A stretch of DNA of 14,380 nt, from NCBI GenBank assembly GCA_937892255.1, contig CALAUL010000058.1:1-14380 (forward strand), in the 5' to 3' direction. Source of the stretch: an uncultured Bacteroidales bacterium. GTDB lineage: Bacteria; Bacteroidota; Bacteroidia; Bacteroidales; Marinilabiliaceae. The notes beneath the pieces were generated by a model. The model did no database searches and was not told the origin of the DNA. It was given only the letters and a program-made list of their open reading frames with translations. Each line of letters starts with the position of its first letter. The stretch's first letter is position 1. The translations under genes were made by a program, and so were the position numbers. Below, one piece after another: positions 6,679-14,231 of this stretch.

Positions 6679-8154
6679 TTATGGCTTGATAGGCTCACCC
6701 ATCTCTGACTTCTCGTTATTGTTCTCATCTAACTTGAAGAGCATAAAGTTTGGATTCTCATTTGTACATGGAGTCCATACTCCCTCTGTCTGACCATTCG
6801 GATTACTATACTTCACGAAGTTAGACCATGCTGTCAACATCTTCTCCGACAAGTCCCAGTCGCCCTTCACCCATGGACGCCAGCAATGTTTCAAAGACTT
6901 GAAGACGTACCAAAGATCAGATGAGTGGAATGCGCCCTTCAAGCGTGCTGTCACTTCAGGATGTGAACCATCGTCTGGCAACGGACGAGCAAATTCGTAT
7001 GCCCATGCTGTCTTTCCTTGACTATCTCGTACCTTACAGAATTCTGCAATACCAGGAGCCATATTGCCCATGTCGTGAAGAGTATATCCAATCATATATG
7101 GAACATCTGCAATCGAACCATCACGAACTGCGTCGTCAAATGACTTCAAACACACATAACCCTCTACAAGTGGACGCAACTGCAAATATACATCTTCCTC
7201 ATTAACAGCATTGTAGAAATGACTTGCTGTGTACAACACCTCTGTTGATGCGGCACGAAGCTTCTGAAGGTCTGTAAGACCTGCCCAATCCATAACTTTC
7301 TTTGTTGCAGCCTCAGCTTCTTGAAGAGTCGGATTGAAGTTGAAGTATCTGTTCATTGGGCGAGCGGGCATTGCCGTTTCTCCCTCCTTTGCAGGAACGT
7401 TAATTCCGCCACCACTCATGATAACAGCTTTATGAAATAACCCACGCGCCAAAGGTGATTCACACAACGTGCGAACACTACCTGCACCTGCACTCTGTCC
7501 GAAGATTGTCACGTTATCTGGGTCACCACCAAACTGAGCGATGTTCTCTTTTATCCATTTGAGAGATTGTATTTGGTCGAGGATTCCATAGTTACCCGAG
7601 ACTCCATTTGGACTTTCAGCCGACAATTCTGGATGTGTCATGAAACCAAAGATACCCAGACGGTAGTTGATGCTAACAAGTACAACGTCCTTGCTTGCCC
7701 ACTCTTGTCCATCGAATTCAGGCTCTGAACCCCAACCTTCTCTGAAGCCACCTCCGTGAATCCAAAGAGCAACAGGGAGTTTCTTGTTTACATCTCCCGG
7801 AGCTTTTGTCCACACATTCAGGTAAAGGCAATCTTCGCTGTAAGGAGCTTCATCGCCATAACCCCACTCCGTTGCATAACCGCCTGGATAATGTACGGCT
7901 TGATAACCCGGATGTCCGAATTTATCTGCTATCTTTATTCCGTCCCATGCCACAACAGGCTGAGGTGCTTTCCAACGCAAATCTCCAATAGGAGGCGCAG
8001 CATAAGGTATTCCTCTGTAGACGTAAACTCCAGGATTCTCAGCCATCACGCCTTGAACCTTTCCTCCCTCAATAGTCAACACAGGATTGTCAACCTGAGG
8101 TGCAGAACAACCAAACAATGCCAACAATGGCAAAATGAATAGTCCTTTTCTCAT
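6679..8154 (-). CDS. Carboxylesterase type B family lipoprotein
   Basis: A 491-residue alpha/beta hydrolase of the type B carboxylesterase family, which cleaves carboxylic esters to an acid and an alcohol. Residues 1-16 form a lipoprotein signal peptide ending in the lipobox LFGC (Cys16), so the enzyme should be anchored to the inner or outer membrane and act outside the cytoplasm. Family landmarks are RGIPYAAPPIGDLRW (47-61), the EDCLYLNVW motif (107-115), the oxyanion-hole HGGG (133-136), the nucleophile elbow GQSAG with Ser221, and the probable catalytic histidine in GAFHSSDLWYVF (His410). The acidic triad residue is usually Glu; here the equivalent segment reads GYTLHDMG, so Asp361 probably serves. 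The substrate cannot be told from sequence. A monocistronic unit: terminator at 6606-6638 and a divergent transporter upstream. The ATG at 8154 is the only start that gives the lipoprotein signal. Confidence 0.93.
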   Translation of the reverse strand: MRKGLFILPLLALFGCSAPQVDNPVLTIEGGKVQGVMAENPGVYVYRGIPYAAPPIGDLRWKAPQPVVAWDGIKIADKFGHPGYQAVHYPGGYATEWGYGDEAPYSEDCLYLNVWTKAPGDVNKKLPVALWIHGGGFREGWGSEPEFDGQEWASKDVVLVSINYRLGIFGFMTHPELSAESPNGVSGNYGILDQIQSLKWIKENIAQFGGDPDNVTIFGQSAGAGSVRTLCESPLARGLFHKAVIMSGGGINVPAKEGETAMPARPMNRYFNFNPTLQEAEAATKKVMDWAGLTDLQKLRAASTEVLYTASHFYNAVNEEDVYLQLRPLVEGYVCLKSFDDAVRDGSIADVPYMIGYTLHDMGNMAPGIAEFCKVRDSQGKTAWAYEFARPLPDDGSHPEVTARLKGAFHSSDLWYVFKSLKHCWRPWVKGDWDLSEKMLTAWSNFVKYSNPNGQTEGVWTPCTNENPNFMLFKLDENNNEKSEMGEPIKP

Positions 8155-8276
8155 AAGAATTTAATTAATTGTAAATGGTTAAATTATTTATTATTTAATA
8201 GTTCTATAAGTCGATTCGTTTTTCTACGCTCAAAATCTAATCGTTTTTTAAAGAGTAATAGCTTACCCCATTGTTG

Positions 8277-8284
8277 CAAATATA
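8277..8284 (-). promoter_or_regulatory. Probable -7 box for the carboxylesterase gene
   Basis: Minus strand TATATTTG (8277-8284) matches TAnnTTTG. No good TTTG lies at the usual 19-20 bases upstream; ATTG is at 16 bases. It implies a leader of about 118 bases. Confidence 0.4.
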
Positions 8285-8363
8285 ACATTTTTTATAATAT
8301 CAATCGTATGTAATGAAATATTTAAATATATTTTTTTATGATTCTTTTACTCTTTACATTCTT

Positions 8364-8390
8364 TATAATAGCTACTATATATAATAGTTA
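8364..8390 (+). repeat. Tandem 11-bp direct repeat in transporter promoter, candidate operator
   Basis: TATAATAGCTA (8364-8374) and TATAATAGTTA (8380-8390) are direct repeats with one difference, offset by 16 bases. They occupy the -33 to -7 spacer of the transporter promoter. The arrangement could be a tandem site for a regulator, but the AT-rich composition makes chance possible. Confidence 0.4.
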
Positions 8391-8398
8391 TACCTTTG
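8391..8398 (+). promoter_or_regulatory. Probable -7 box for the BASS-family transporter gene
   Basis: TACCTTTG (8391-8398) matches TAnnTTTG exactly, 34 bases before the ATG at 8433. The -33 position has no good TTTG, which fits a promoter needing an activator. The tandem repeat 8364-8390 abuts it. Confidence 0.55.
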
Positions 8399-8432
8399 TG
8401 ATTACATATTACAGATATAAGCATTATAGTGT

Positions 8433-9386
8433 ATGCAAATAATAAAATTCATAAAGACATGGACTCTGCCTTTGGCTATGTTGGCAGGCATTCTTATATA
8501 TTTGGCATTTGCTCATTTTGACTTTCTTGCACCCACGAAACCTATAGTCAGAACGATAGACGAATATCTTACGCCTTCGCTCATATTCTTGCAGTTGTTT
8601 ATTACGTTTTGCAAAGTGAATCCTAAGGAGTTACGTGTTAGACATTGGCACTTTTGGCTGTTGGCAATTCAGTTTATTTGCAGTTCGCTGACGTATGTTA
8701 TCCTTGCTCCATTCAGTCAGATATTGGCACAAGGAGCGTTGATATGTCTTATATGTCCCACGGCCACTGCTGCCGCTGTCATAACTGGAAAACTGGGTGG
8801 CAATTCTGAATCACTTATTACTTACACTATGCTCGTCAATATCGTTGTGGCTATCTATGTACCAACGGTATTTCCAATAATAAATCCTCAAGAGGGACTT
8901 AGTTTCATCAATGCTTTCTTTGTCATATTGAGCAAAGTATTTCCTTTGCTTATTTGTCCTTTTCTGTTGGCCCAACTAATGCGTTGCATGGCTCCTGTTA
9001 TTCATAAATGGACAAAAGAACATAGTTCGATAGCTTTCTACTTGTGGGCTATTGCTTTAGCCATGGTTATGGGCAAGACGGCCAAATCCATAGTAGATCA
9101 TCTACAAAACGACACAGAGGACGGAATGATGATTTTATACCTCTGCCTGATAAGCCTGCTTGTATGTGCCTTTCAATTTGCTTTAGGGAAATACATAGGC
9201 ACACAATACAATGACCGTATAAGCGGTGGTCAGGCTCTCGGACAAAAGAATACGATATTAGCTATTTGGATGGCATATACGTATCTCACCCCTGTAACAT
9301 CTGTAACGCCGGGTGCTTACGTGTTTTGGCAAAACATCTTTAATTCATGGCAGTTATACCGTATCTCTAAAGGCAAAAGCATATAG
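8433..9386 (+). CDS. Bile acid:sodium symporter (BASS) family transporter
   Basis: A 317-residue, very hydrophobic inner-membrane protein with about nine to ten membrane segments. It carries the two signature motifs of the BASS fold's crossed helices: CPTATAAAVITGKLGGN (108-124) and GGQALGQKNTILA (265-277). These line the sodium and substrate sites in characterised members, which carry bile acids, pantoate or other organic anions with sodium. Length is typical. The actual substrate is unknown; Bacteroidales homologues are usually labelled only as transporter or bile acid:sodium symporter. It is transcribed away from the esterase gene across a 278-base divergent region, and a shared pathway (ester cleavage outside, uptake of the released acid) is possible but not shown. 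It ends convergent with the MBL-fold gene; no clear terminator is visible in the 48-base gap. Confidence 0.88.
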   Translation: MQIIKFIKTWTLPLAMLAGILIYLAFAHFDFLAPTKPIVRTIDEYLTPSLIFLQLFITFCKVNPKELRVRHWHFWLLAIQFICSSLTYVILAPFSQILAQGALICLICPTATAAAVITGKLGGNSESLITYTMLVNIVVAIYVPTVFPIINPQEGLSFINAFFVILSKVFPLLICPFLLAQLMRCMAPVIHKWTKEHSSIAFYLWAIALAMVMGKTAKSIVDHLQNDTEDGMMILYLCLISLLVCAFQFALGKYIGTQYNDRISGGQALGQKNTILAIWMAYTYLTPVTSVTPGAYVFWQNIFNSWQLYRISKGKSI

Positions 9387-9434
9387 TACGCTGTTTTTAC
9401 GTGCGAATATCTGTGCGGGAATAAATTACGTTTC

Positions 9435-10187
9435 TTAAAAACAAAGCTCTTCGCCATTGTGACTTATAGCCCAAAATTCTATACCTTGTTTGTCTGTAAA
9501 TTCCTTCATTCGATGTGCTGAAACAGAACCACTAACAACAAAATGCATCGGGACGAAGAGTCCCACCTTGAAACGCTCAATAAACTGTCGTCCACCTTTT
9601 GTATAACCATTACCGATACGCCCATCAATAGGGAACATAACGATATCAAAAAAGGAAGATTCTTTTTCTAAATCTTTCAATTCACCAAGATAACGTTTCT
9701 CCTCATGTTCGGGGTCTATACACAACCCTTCCTCACTAAATGCAGACCAAGTATGAGGTTTCTCATTAAGCAAACGTGCGTACCAATTATTGAGGTCTCC
9801 TGCATGAAATATGCGTTTTCCTTCGATATCGACTATCCACGACACACCACTGTCGTTACTTCCCATAGCTGTAATAGTCAGATGTTCATTGCTCCATGTG
9901 CCACCTTTTGCAAGCCATACATCTGCATCGCCTTTCGACGCACGACGACGTCGGTATATGTCCTTTGATAGAATATATGTTATATTACTCTTTGTCTTCT
10001 TCCATTGAAGGATATTGGGATTAAAATGATCTTCGTGAAAATGACTTGCAAGGACATACATCGGCTTTTTCGTCTGCAAAAGGTCAACGACTTTCTTTGC
10101 CGGATCTATCCAATAGTCAAAGACAACATAACACGTTGTTGTCTCTAAAACAAAACCGCTGTGAAACAGATAAGTCAATTTCATCAT
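9435..10187 (-). CDS. MBL-fold metallo-hydrolase
   Basis: A soluble metallo-beta-lactamase-fold hydrolase of about 250 residues, resembling the UlaG-like group of small MBL proteins. Numbering from a GTG at 10193, the metal motif HxHxDH is SHFHEDHF (His51, His53, Asp55, His56), followed by FHAGDLNNW (His130, Asp132) and PMHF (His217) as further metal ligands, so the dinuclear zinc site looks intact. The upstream frame begins at that GTG, but the first ATG is at 10187 and another follows at 10184; the latter gives the MKLTYLFHSGF opening that suits this family best. No signal peptide is present. The gene starts some 25 bases after the recN stop on the same strand and is probably the last gene of the coaBC operon. 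Substrate unknown; nothing in the sequence ties it directly to DNA repair. Confidence 0.85.
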   Translation of the reverse strand: MMKLTYLFHSGFVLETTTCYVVFDYWIDPAKKVVDLLQTKKPMYVLASHFHEDHFNPNILQWKKTKSNITYILSKDIYRRRRASKGDADVWLAKGGTWSNEHLTITAMGSNDSGVSWIVDIEGKRIFHAGDLNNWYARLLNEKPHTWSAFSEEGLCIDPEHEEKRYLGELKDLEKESSFFDIVMFPIDGRIGNGYTKGGRQFIERFKVGLFVPMHFVVSGSVSAHRMKEFTDKQGIEFWAISHNGEELCF

Positions 10188-10211
10188 ATACACCCAAAAG
10201 CCTTATGACTT

Positions 10212-11867
10212 TCATCTGTCTTTGAGAAGAATCTTTGCATTCAGAAGTGCCGCTTCTGTCACTGTAGCACCACTAAGCATTTTGGCTATCTCTTCCACCC
10301 TCTCTTCTGTAGTCAAACGGACAATATTCGATATTGTACGCAATTCGTCATCTTGCTTATATACCTTAAATTGCTCATCGCCTTTGGCAGCAACTTGTGG
10401 TAAATGCGTTATGGCTACAACTTGTATATTTCCACTCATTTCCCTCATTATCTCTCCCATTTTATCTGCCACTTCGCCCGAAACTCCGGTGTCTATCTCA
10501 TCAAATATTATCGTTGGCAAACCTTTTGACTTCGACAAAAGCCACTTTATCGCAAGCATTACACGTGACATCTCGCCTCCCGAAGCTACTTTGGCTATAT
10601 CTGTAGGCTCTCCATTCTTATTTGCTGCAAAGAGGAAACGTATGTTGTCAACTCCGGACGTTGTAAAAGTATCTGCAATCGAGTGTGACACTTCAAAACG
10701 TGCATTCTGCATACCCATCTCTTTCAACAGTCCTTCTATATAGTCTGTCACCATGCCAAACACCGCACAACGTTTATCTGTCAGAATTTCAGCTTTCTGC
10801 ATCAACGTCTCTTGTACGACTTTTATTCTCTTGCGAAGCGACTCTATCTGTTCATCGAACGAACATATTGCATTGAGTTTTTCTGCCAATGACTGTTGCA
10901 GAACTATTAGTTCTGCTTCGCTCTGCACATGATGTTTCTGTAAAAGAGAGTATATCACATCAAGACGCGACTCTACATATTGAAGACGTTCCGGGTCATA
11001 TTCGATAGATTCGTTTTGTCGTTCCAATGTCTTAAAGAGGTCTGCCATATCAATCCTTGCCGACTCTATTCTGGCAAGAGCGTCGTCATCAGCCGAGAGG
11101 TAATTAGCGACCTTTCCAAGACGCTGTTCTATCTGCGAAAGCGTTGAAACGACAGCCCCTTCTTCACCAAGAGCAGCAACGACAAAAGATAGCTCAGTCT
11201 TTATCTCTTCAGCATGCACAAGCATATCACGTTCCCGCTCAAGCTCTGCCATTTCGCCATCTTGCAACGAAGCCTCTTCCAACTGTTTGTGCTGAAAGAG
11301 CATGTAGTCATAGTCTTGCTTCATCTTCTCATTGGCAGCTACCATCTGTTCTTCCTCTGCCAAAAGAGAACAATACTCTTTATATGAGATAGTATATTCT
11401 GCTTGTTCTGCTGAAATTTGCGCTACGGCATCTATGACATTAAGATGAAAACGGTCGTCACTCAACAAGAGGTTTTGATGCTGCGAATGTATATCTATTA
11501 ATATCTGCGATAGTTGCTTCAAAAAGGTAAGATTGACAGGCGTATCATTTACAAAAGCTCTTGATTTCCCCGTTGGAAGTATCTCGCGACGAATGATTGT
11601 CTGTTGGTCATATTCAACATCTTCCTCTTCAAAAAGTGTTTGAACATCATATTCCGACACGTCAAAAAGTGCTTCTACAACACATTTTTTTTCTTTATCA
11701 AGCAAGACTTGGACATCTGCTCGTTGTCCTAACAACAAACCCAAAGCTCCAAGCATTATCGATTTACCTGCACCCGTCTCGCCTGTTATGACAGTCAATC
11801 CTCCGTTTAGATCAATATCTGTCTTAGCGATAAGAGCATAATTAGTTATAGTAAGTTGTTTTAACAT
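10212..11867 (-). CDS. recN: DNA repair protein RecN
   Basis: An SMC-like ATPase of 551 residues, normal for RecN, which gathers and holds broken DNA ends early in recombinational repair of double-strand breaks. Seen in sequence: Walker A GETGAGKS (29-36), the Q-loop region IDIHSQHQN (124-132), a long middle section rich in Glu, Gln and Leu that should form the antiparallel coiled-coil arms (about 160-365), the ABC signature VASGGEMSR (427-435), Walker B PTIIFDEIDTG (451-461, Asp456 and Glu457), and the switch histidine in ITHLPQVAA. All catalytic motifs are intact. It starts three bases after the stop of the DUF4835 gene, so it is co-transcribed from the coaBC promoter. I see no obvious damage-response operator in front of it. 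Confidence 0.97.
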   Translation of the reverse strand: MLKQLTITNYALIAKTDIDLNGGLTVITGETGAGKSIMLGALGLLLGQRADVQVLLDKEKKCVVEALFDVSEYDVQTLFEEEDVEYDQQTIIRREILPTGKSRAFVNDTPVNLTFLKQLSQILIDIHSQHQNLLLSDDRFHLNVIDAVAQISAEQAEYTISYKEYCSLLAEEEQMVAANEKMKQDYDYMLFQHKQLEEASLQDGEMAELERERDMLVHAEEIKTELSFVVAALGEEGAVVSTLSQIEQRLGKVANYLSADDDALARIESARIDMADLFKTLERQNESIEYDPERLQYVESRLDVIYSLLQKHHVQSEAELIVLQQSLAEKLNAICSFDEQIESLRKRIKVVQETLMQKAEILTDKRCAVFGMVTDYIEGLLKEMGMQNARFEVSHSIADTFTTSGVDNIRFLFAANKNGEPTDIAKVASGGEMSRVMLAIKWLLSKSKGLPTIIFDEIDTGVSGEVADKMGEIMREMSGNIQVVAITHLPQVAAKGDEQFKVYKQDDELRTISNIVRLTTEERVEEIAKMLSGATVTEAALLNAKILLKDR

Positions 11868-11870
11868 GTC

Positions 11871-12776
11871 TTACTTCTTCTCGTTAATTTTCTGATACTT
11901 ACTTATATTGCCCGGGTCAGCCGAACTCAATATCTCTACTATCTTTGTTTTCTCTATAGCAGGCGACTCACTGAAAAGCCCAACAAGTTCATCTGCTTTA
12001 GCTGTAAAATATAAGCCCAACAAATATGCATTGCGCGATGCTCTTTGCTTTACTTTCTTTAGTTCTTCCATACATTCATAAATAGCAGTTCTACCTTGCT
12101 CCACATTTTCACTCATCATATCAAGACCTTCTCGATGATATTTGTATAAAGATTGTCTAAATATCTTGTGATTCTCATCCAACATATTATTAATTAACCA
12201 ATAACGATTCTTTGTCCCATCGTATGACTTCCAACCTACAAATTGAGACGATTGCGCCTGATTGACTATCGTTTCCGCCTTCTTAAAATAATCAGACCCA
12301 CCATTAGGAGAAAAACTATCATAATCCAAACCAAGCATAAAGTACGAATAAAAAGCTAAGAGAGGAACAAGATTATCCGAATCATAAGAACTCTCATTAT
12401 ACGTTAGCGGTTGCCCTTCGTTATATCTAAATTGCACATCATTGTCCTGCATGTTAAACATCGTCGTTGTATAAGCACTGCCATATACCGGACGACGTAA
12501 TTGGACTGTCAGAACTCCTTTGAACTCATTACTTGACACTTGTTCAGTAATATTGAAATTAAACGAACATTCTATTCGTTCCTTTGTATCAAATTTGTCA
12601 TTAGTCCATATCTGCGCTCTCATAAAGTCATTAAGAGCATTACGCATATTCTCATATATTTGTTTATTCGTACCCTGAACTGATGCAGACTGAACTGTTA
12701 CAGAGCATTGAAACTCTTGCGCTTTAGATACTACAACTATCAATACAAAGAATATTATTATTACGATTCTTCTCAT
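11871..12776 (-). CDS. DUF4835 family protein, PorD-like (type IX secretion associated)
   Basis: A secreted or periplasmic protein of 301 residues with a clear signal peptide (about 1-20, MRRIVIIIFFVLIVVVSKAQ, cleaved near Ala19/Gln20). The rest reads as a member of the Bacteroidota-specific DUF4835 family: an N-terminal part with EFQCSVTVQSASVQG and LRRPVYGSAYTTTMFN, then YSYFMLGLDYDSFSPNGG and a helical C-terminal half. From memory, this family is labelled PorD and linked to the type IX secretion system in some annotations; its molecular job is not established. The coaBC-DUF4835-recN order is, to my knowledge, common in the phylum. It begins 10 bases after coaBC and ends three bases before recN. 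The likely type IX sorting tail at 14232-14380 supports the presence of that secretion system. Confidence 0.82.
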   Translation of the reverse strand: MRRIVIIIFFVLIVVVSKAQEFQCSVTVQSASVQGTNKQIYENMRNALNDFMRAQIWTNDKFDTKERIECSFNFNITEQVSSNEFKGVLTVQLRRPVYGSAYTTTMFNMQDNDVQFRYNEGQPLTYNESSYDSDNLVPLLAFYSYFMLGLDYDSFSPNGGSDYFKKAETIVNQAQSSQFVGWKSYDGTKNRYWLINNMLDENHKIFRQSLYKYHREGLDMMSENVEQGRTAIYECMEELKKVKQRASRNAYLLGLYFTAKADELVGLFSESPAIEKTKIVEILSSADPGNISKYQKINEKK

Positions 12777-12786
12777 ATCTACATTG

Positions 12787-14007
12787 TTAGTTTTTAGCGT
12801 TAATTGCTTCCACTATCTTATCTACTATATCCTTCGCCACAGCTGTTTTTGGCTTTAAATCATAATTCGTGACACTTCCTGTCTTTTCTATTATCGTTAT
12901 CTTGTTTGTATCGTGCATAAATCCGGCACCTTTATCTTTGAGAGAGTTGAGAACGATAAAGTCTAAGTTCTTTCGCTCCAACTTCCCCGTTGCATTAATA
13001 TGCTCATCTGTCGTCTCTAATGCAAAACCGACGAGAACCTGTTCTTCTCGTTTCATATTCCCCATAGCAGCCGCAATATCTTGTGTTGGCTTCAGCGTAA
13101 TAGTCATATCTCCCTTACGTTTTATCTTCTGGTCTGCTTTTTCTGCCGGTGTATAATCTGCAACAGCGGCGCACATGATACCTACATTACACGTAGGAAA
13201 TATCTCACAACAGGCATTATACATATCGTTTGCACTCTCTACTTTTGTCACGGTGATATTAGCATGTTTTATCGACAACTTAACAGGCCCGGAGATAAGT
13301 TCCACCATCGCTCCTCTTTGTGCAAGTTCTTCCGCTATGGCATATCCCATCTTACCAGAAGAATAATTTCCAATGAAACGAACAGGATCTATCTTCTCAT
13401 ATGTTGGTCCGGCTGTCAGCATGACCTTTATACCTTTCAATTCGTCTTTTTCTGATAAGTTATCCACTTCAACAAAGTAAGACGATAGGCAGTCTGCTAT
13501 ATATTCTGGTTCCGCCATTCTTCCCTTTCCTATCAAACCACTAGCCAATTCTCCCGATGTTGCATCAATGACATGTACACCTCGTGAAACCAACAATGCT
13601 ATATTGTTTTGTGTTGCCGGATGCGCATTCATATCAAGGTCCATCGAAGGTGCTACAAATACAGGACATTTTGCAGACAAGTAAGTTGTTAATAGCAAGT
13701 TATCAGCTATTCCATTTGCCATCTTTGCAAGAGTATTAGCCGTTGCAGGGGCAATAATCATTGCATCAGCCCACAAACCTAGACTTACATGACTATTCCA
13801 TTGTCCATTTTCCGGATCAAAGAAATCCACAGCAATAGGATTCTTAGAAAGCGTAGCCAACGTCAAAGGTGTAATAAATTGCTTTGCCATAGGCGTCATG
13901 ACAACTCGTACTTCTCCCCCTCTTTTGACTATCTCTCGCACCAAAGAAGCAGTCTTATACGCAGCAATACCTCCCGTAACACCTACTATTATCTTTTTAT
14001 CTTTCAT
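12787..14007 (-). CDS. coaBC: Bifunctional phosphopantothenoylcysteine decarboxylase / phosphopantothenate-cysteine ligase
   Basis: A fused cytosolic enzyme for two consecutive steps of coenzyme A synthesis: joining 4'-phosphopantothenate to cysteine, then FMN-dependent decarboxylation to 4'-phosphopantetheine. At 406 residues it is full length. The CoaC half (1-185) shows the flavin-binding VGVTGGIAAYKT (8-19), catalytic His73 (NSHVSLG), APATANT (86-92) and the substrate-clamp region APSMDLDMNAHP. The CoaB half (192-406) shows DPVRFIGNYSSGKMG (207-221), AAVADYTPAEKADQKIK and KPTQDIAA. Two positions differ from E. coli CoaBC: the PxMNxxMW asparagine is Asp123, and the flexible-flap cysteine is Ser156 (LASGLIGKGRM). 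I believe these are common in Bacteroidota. It is the first gene of a four-gene run, behind the promoter at 14035-14042. Confidence 0.95.
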   Translation of the reverse strand: MKDKKIIVGVTGGIAAYKTASLVREIVKRGGEVRVVMTPMAKQFITPLTLATLSKNPIAVDFFDPENGQWNSHVSLGLWADAMIIAPATANTLAKMANGIADNLLLTTYLSAKCPVFVAPSMDLDMNAHPATQNNIALLVSRGVHVIDATSGELASGLIGKGRMAEPEYIADCLSSYFVEVDNLSEKDELKGIKVMLTAGPTYEKIDPVRFIGNYSSGKMGYAIAEELAQRGAMVELISGPVKLSIKHANITVTKVESANDMYNACCEIFPTCNVGIMCAAVADYTPAEKADQKIKRKGDMTITLKPTQDIAAAMGNMKREEQVLVGFALETTDEHINATGKLERKNLDFIVLNSLKDKGAGFMHDTNKITIIEKTGSVTNYDLKPKTAVAKDIVDKIVEAINAKN

Positions 14008-14034
14008 AATTCATAGTTCAGAAATATAACAATG

Positions 14035-14042
14035 CAAAGATA
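14035..14042 (-). promoter_or_regulatory. Probable -7 box for the coaBC operon
   Basis: Minus strand TATCTTTG (14035-14042) matches TAnnTTTG, giving a leader of about 23 bases. ATTG lies 17 bases upstream, a shorter spacing than usual for the -33 box. It would drive coaBC, the DUF4835 gene, recN and probably the MBL gene, since these are nearly contiguous. Confidence 0.55.
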
Positions 14043-14153
14043 ACAAAAAATAATAAGGTCAATCTTTTTATATTTACGTTAGACTAAACTCATTCATATT
14101 ACATTCAATTAGCTCTAAACAATAAATCCAACCATAATGATAACATGATAATA

Positions 14154-14187
14154 GTAGCATTGCATAGTTTATTATATGCAATGCTAC
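14154..14187. terminator. Strong hairpin between the sorting-domain gene and coaBC, probable bidirectional terminator
   Basis: GTAGCATTGCATA (14154-14166) and TATGCAATGCTAC (14175-14187) form a perfect 13-bp stem with an 8-base loop. On the plus strand ACATTTTTCTT follows; on the minus strand TATTATC follows. It lies 44 bases past the stop of the minus-strand gene at 14232 and before the coaBC promoter, so it most likely ends that gene's transcript. Confidence 0.7.
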
Positions 14188-14231
14188 ACATTTTTCTTAT
14201 TAGTATTCTATATAAGAGTAAATCTAAAATC

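Noticed and set aside
6318..6728. 136-codon minus-strand frame across tRNA-Ser and the esterase 3' end
   Set aside because: It reads through the antisense of tRNA-Ser and two terminators (the GERGIRTPGSSHYGGF segment is a well-known tRNA-Ser artefact). Not a gene.
9387..9434. Possible terminator between the convergent transporter and MBL genes
   Set aside because: Only an imperfect match of GTTTTTACGT to a gapped complement near 9430; no good stem with a T-run.
10222..10743. 173-codon plus-strand frame inside recN
   Set aside because: Antisense shadow; recN motifs are intact on the minus strand.
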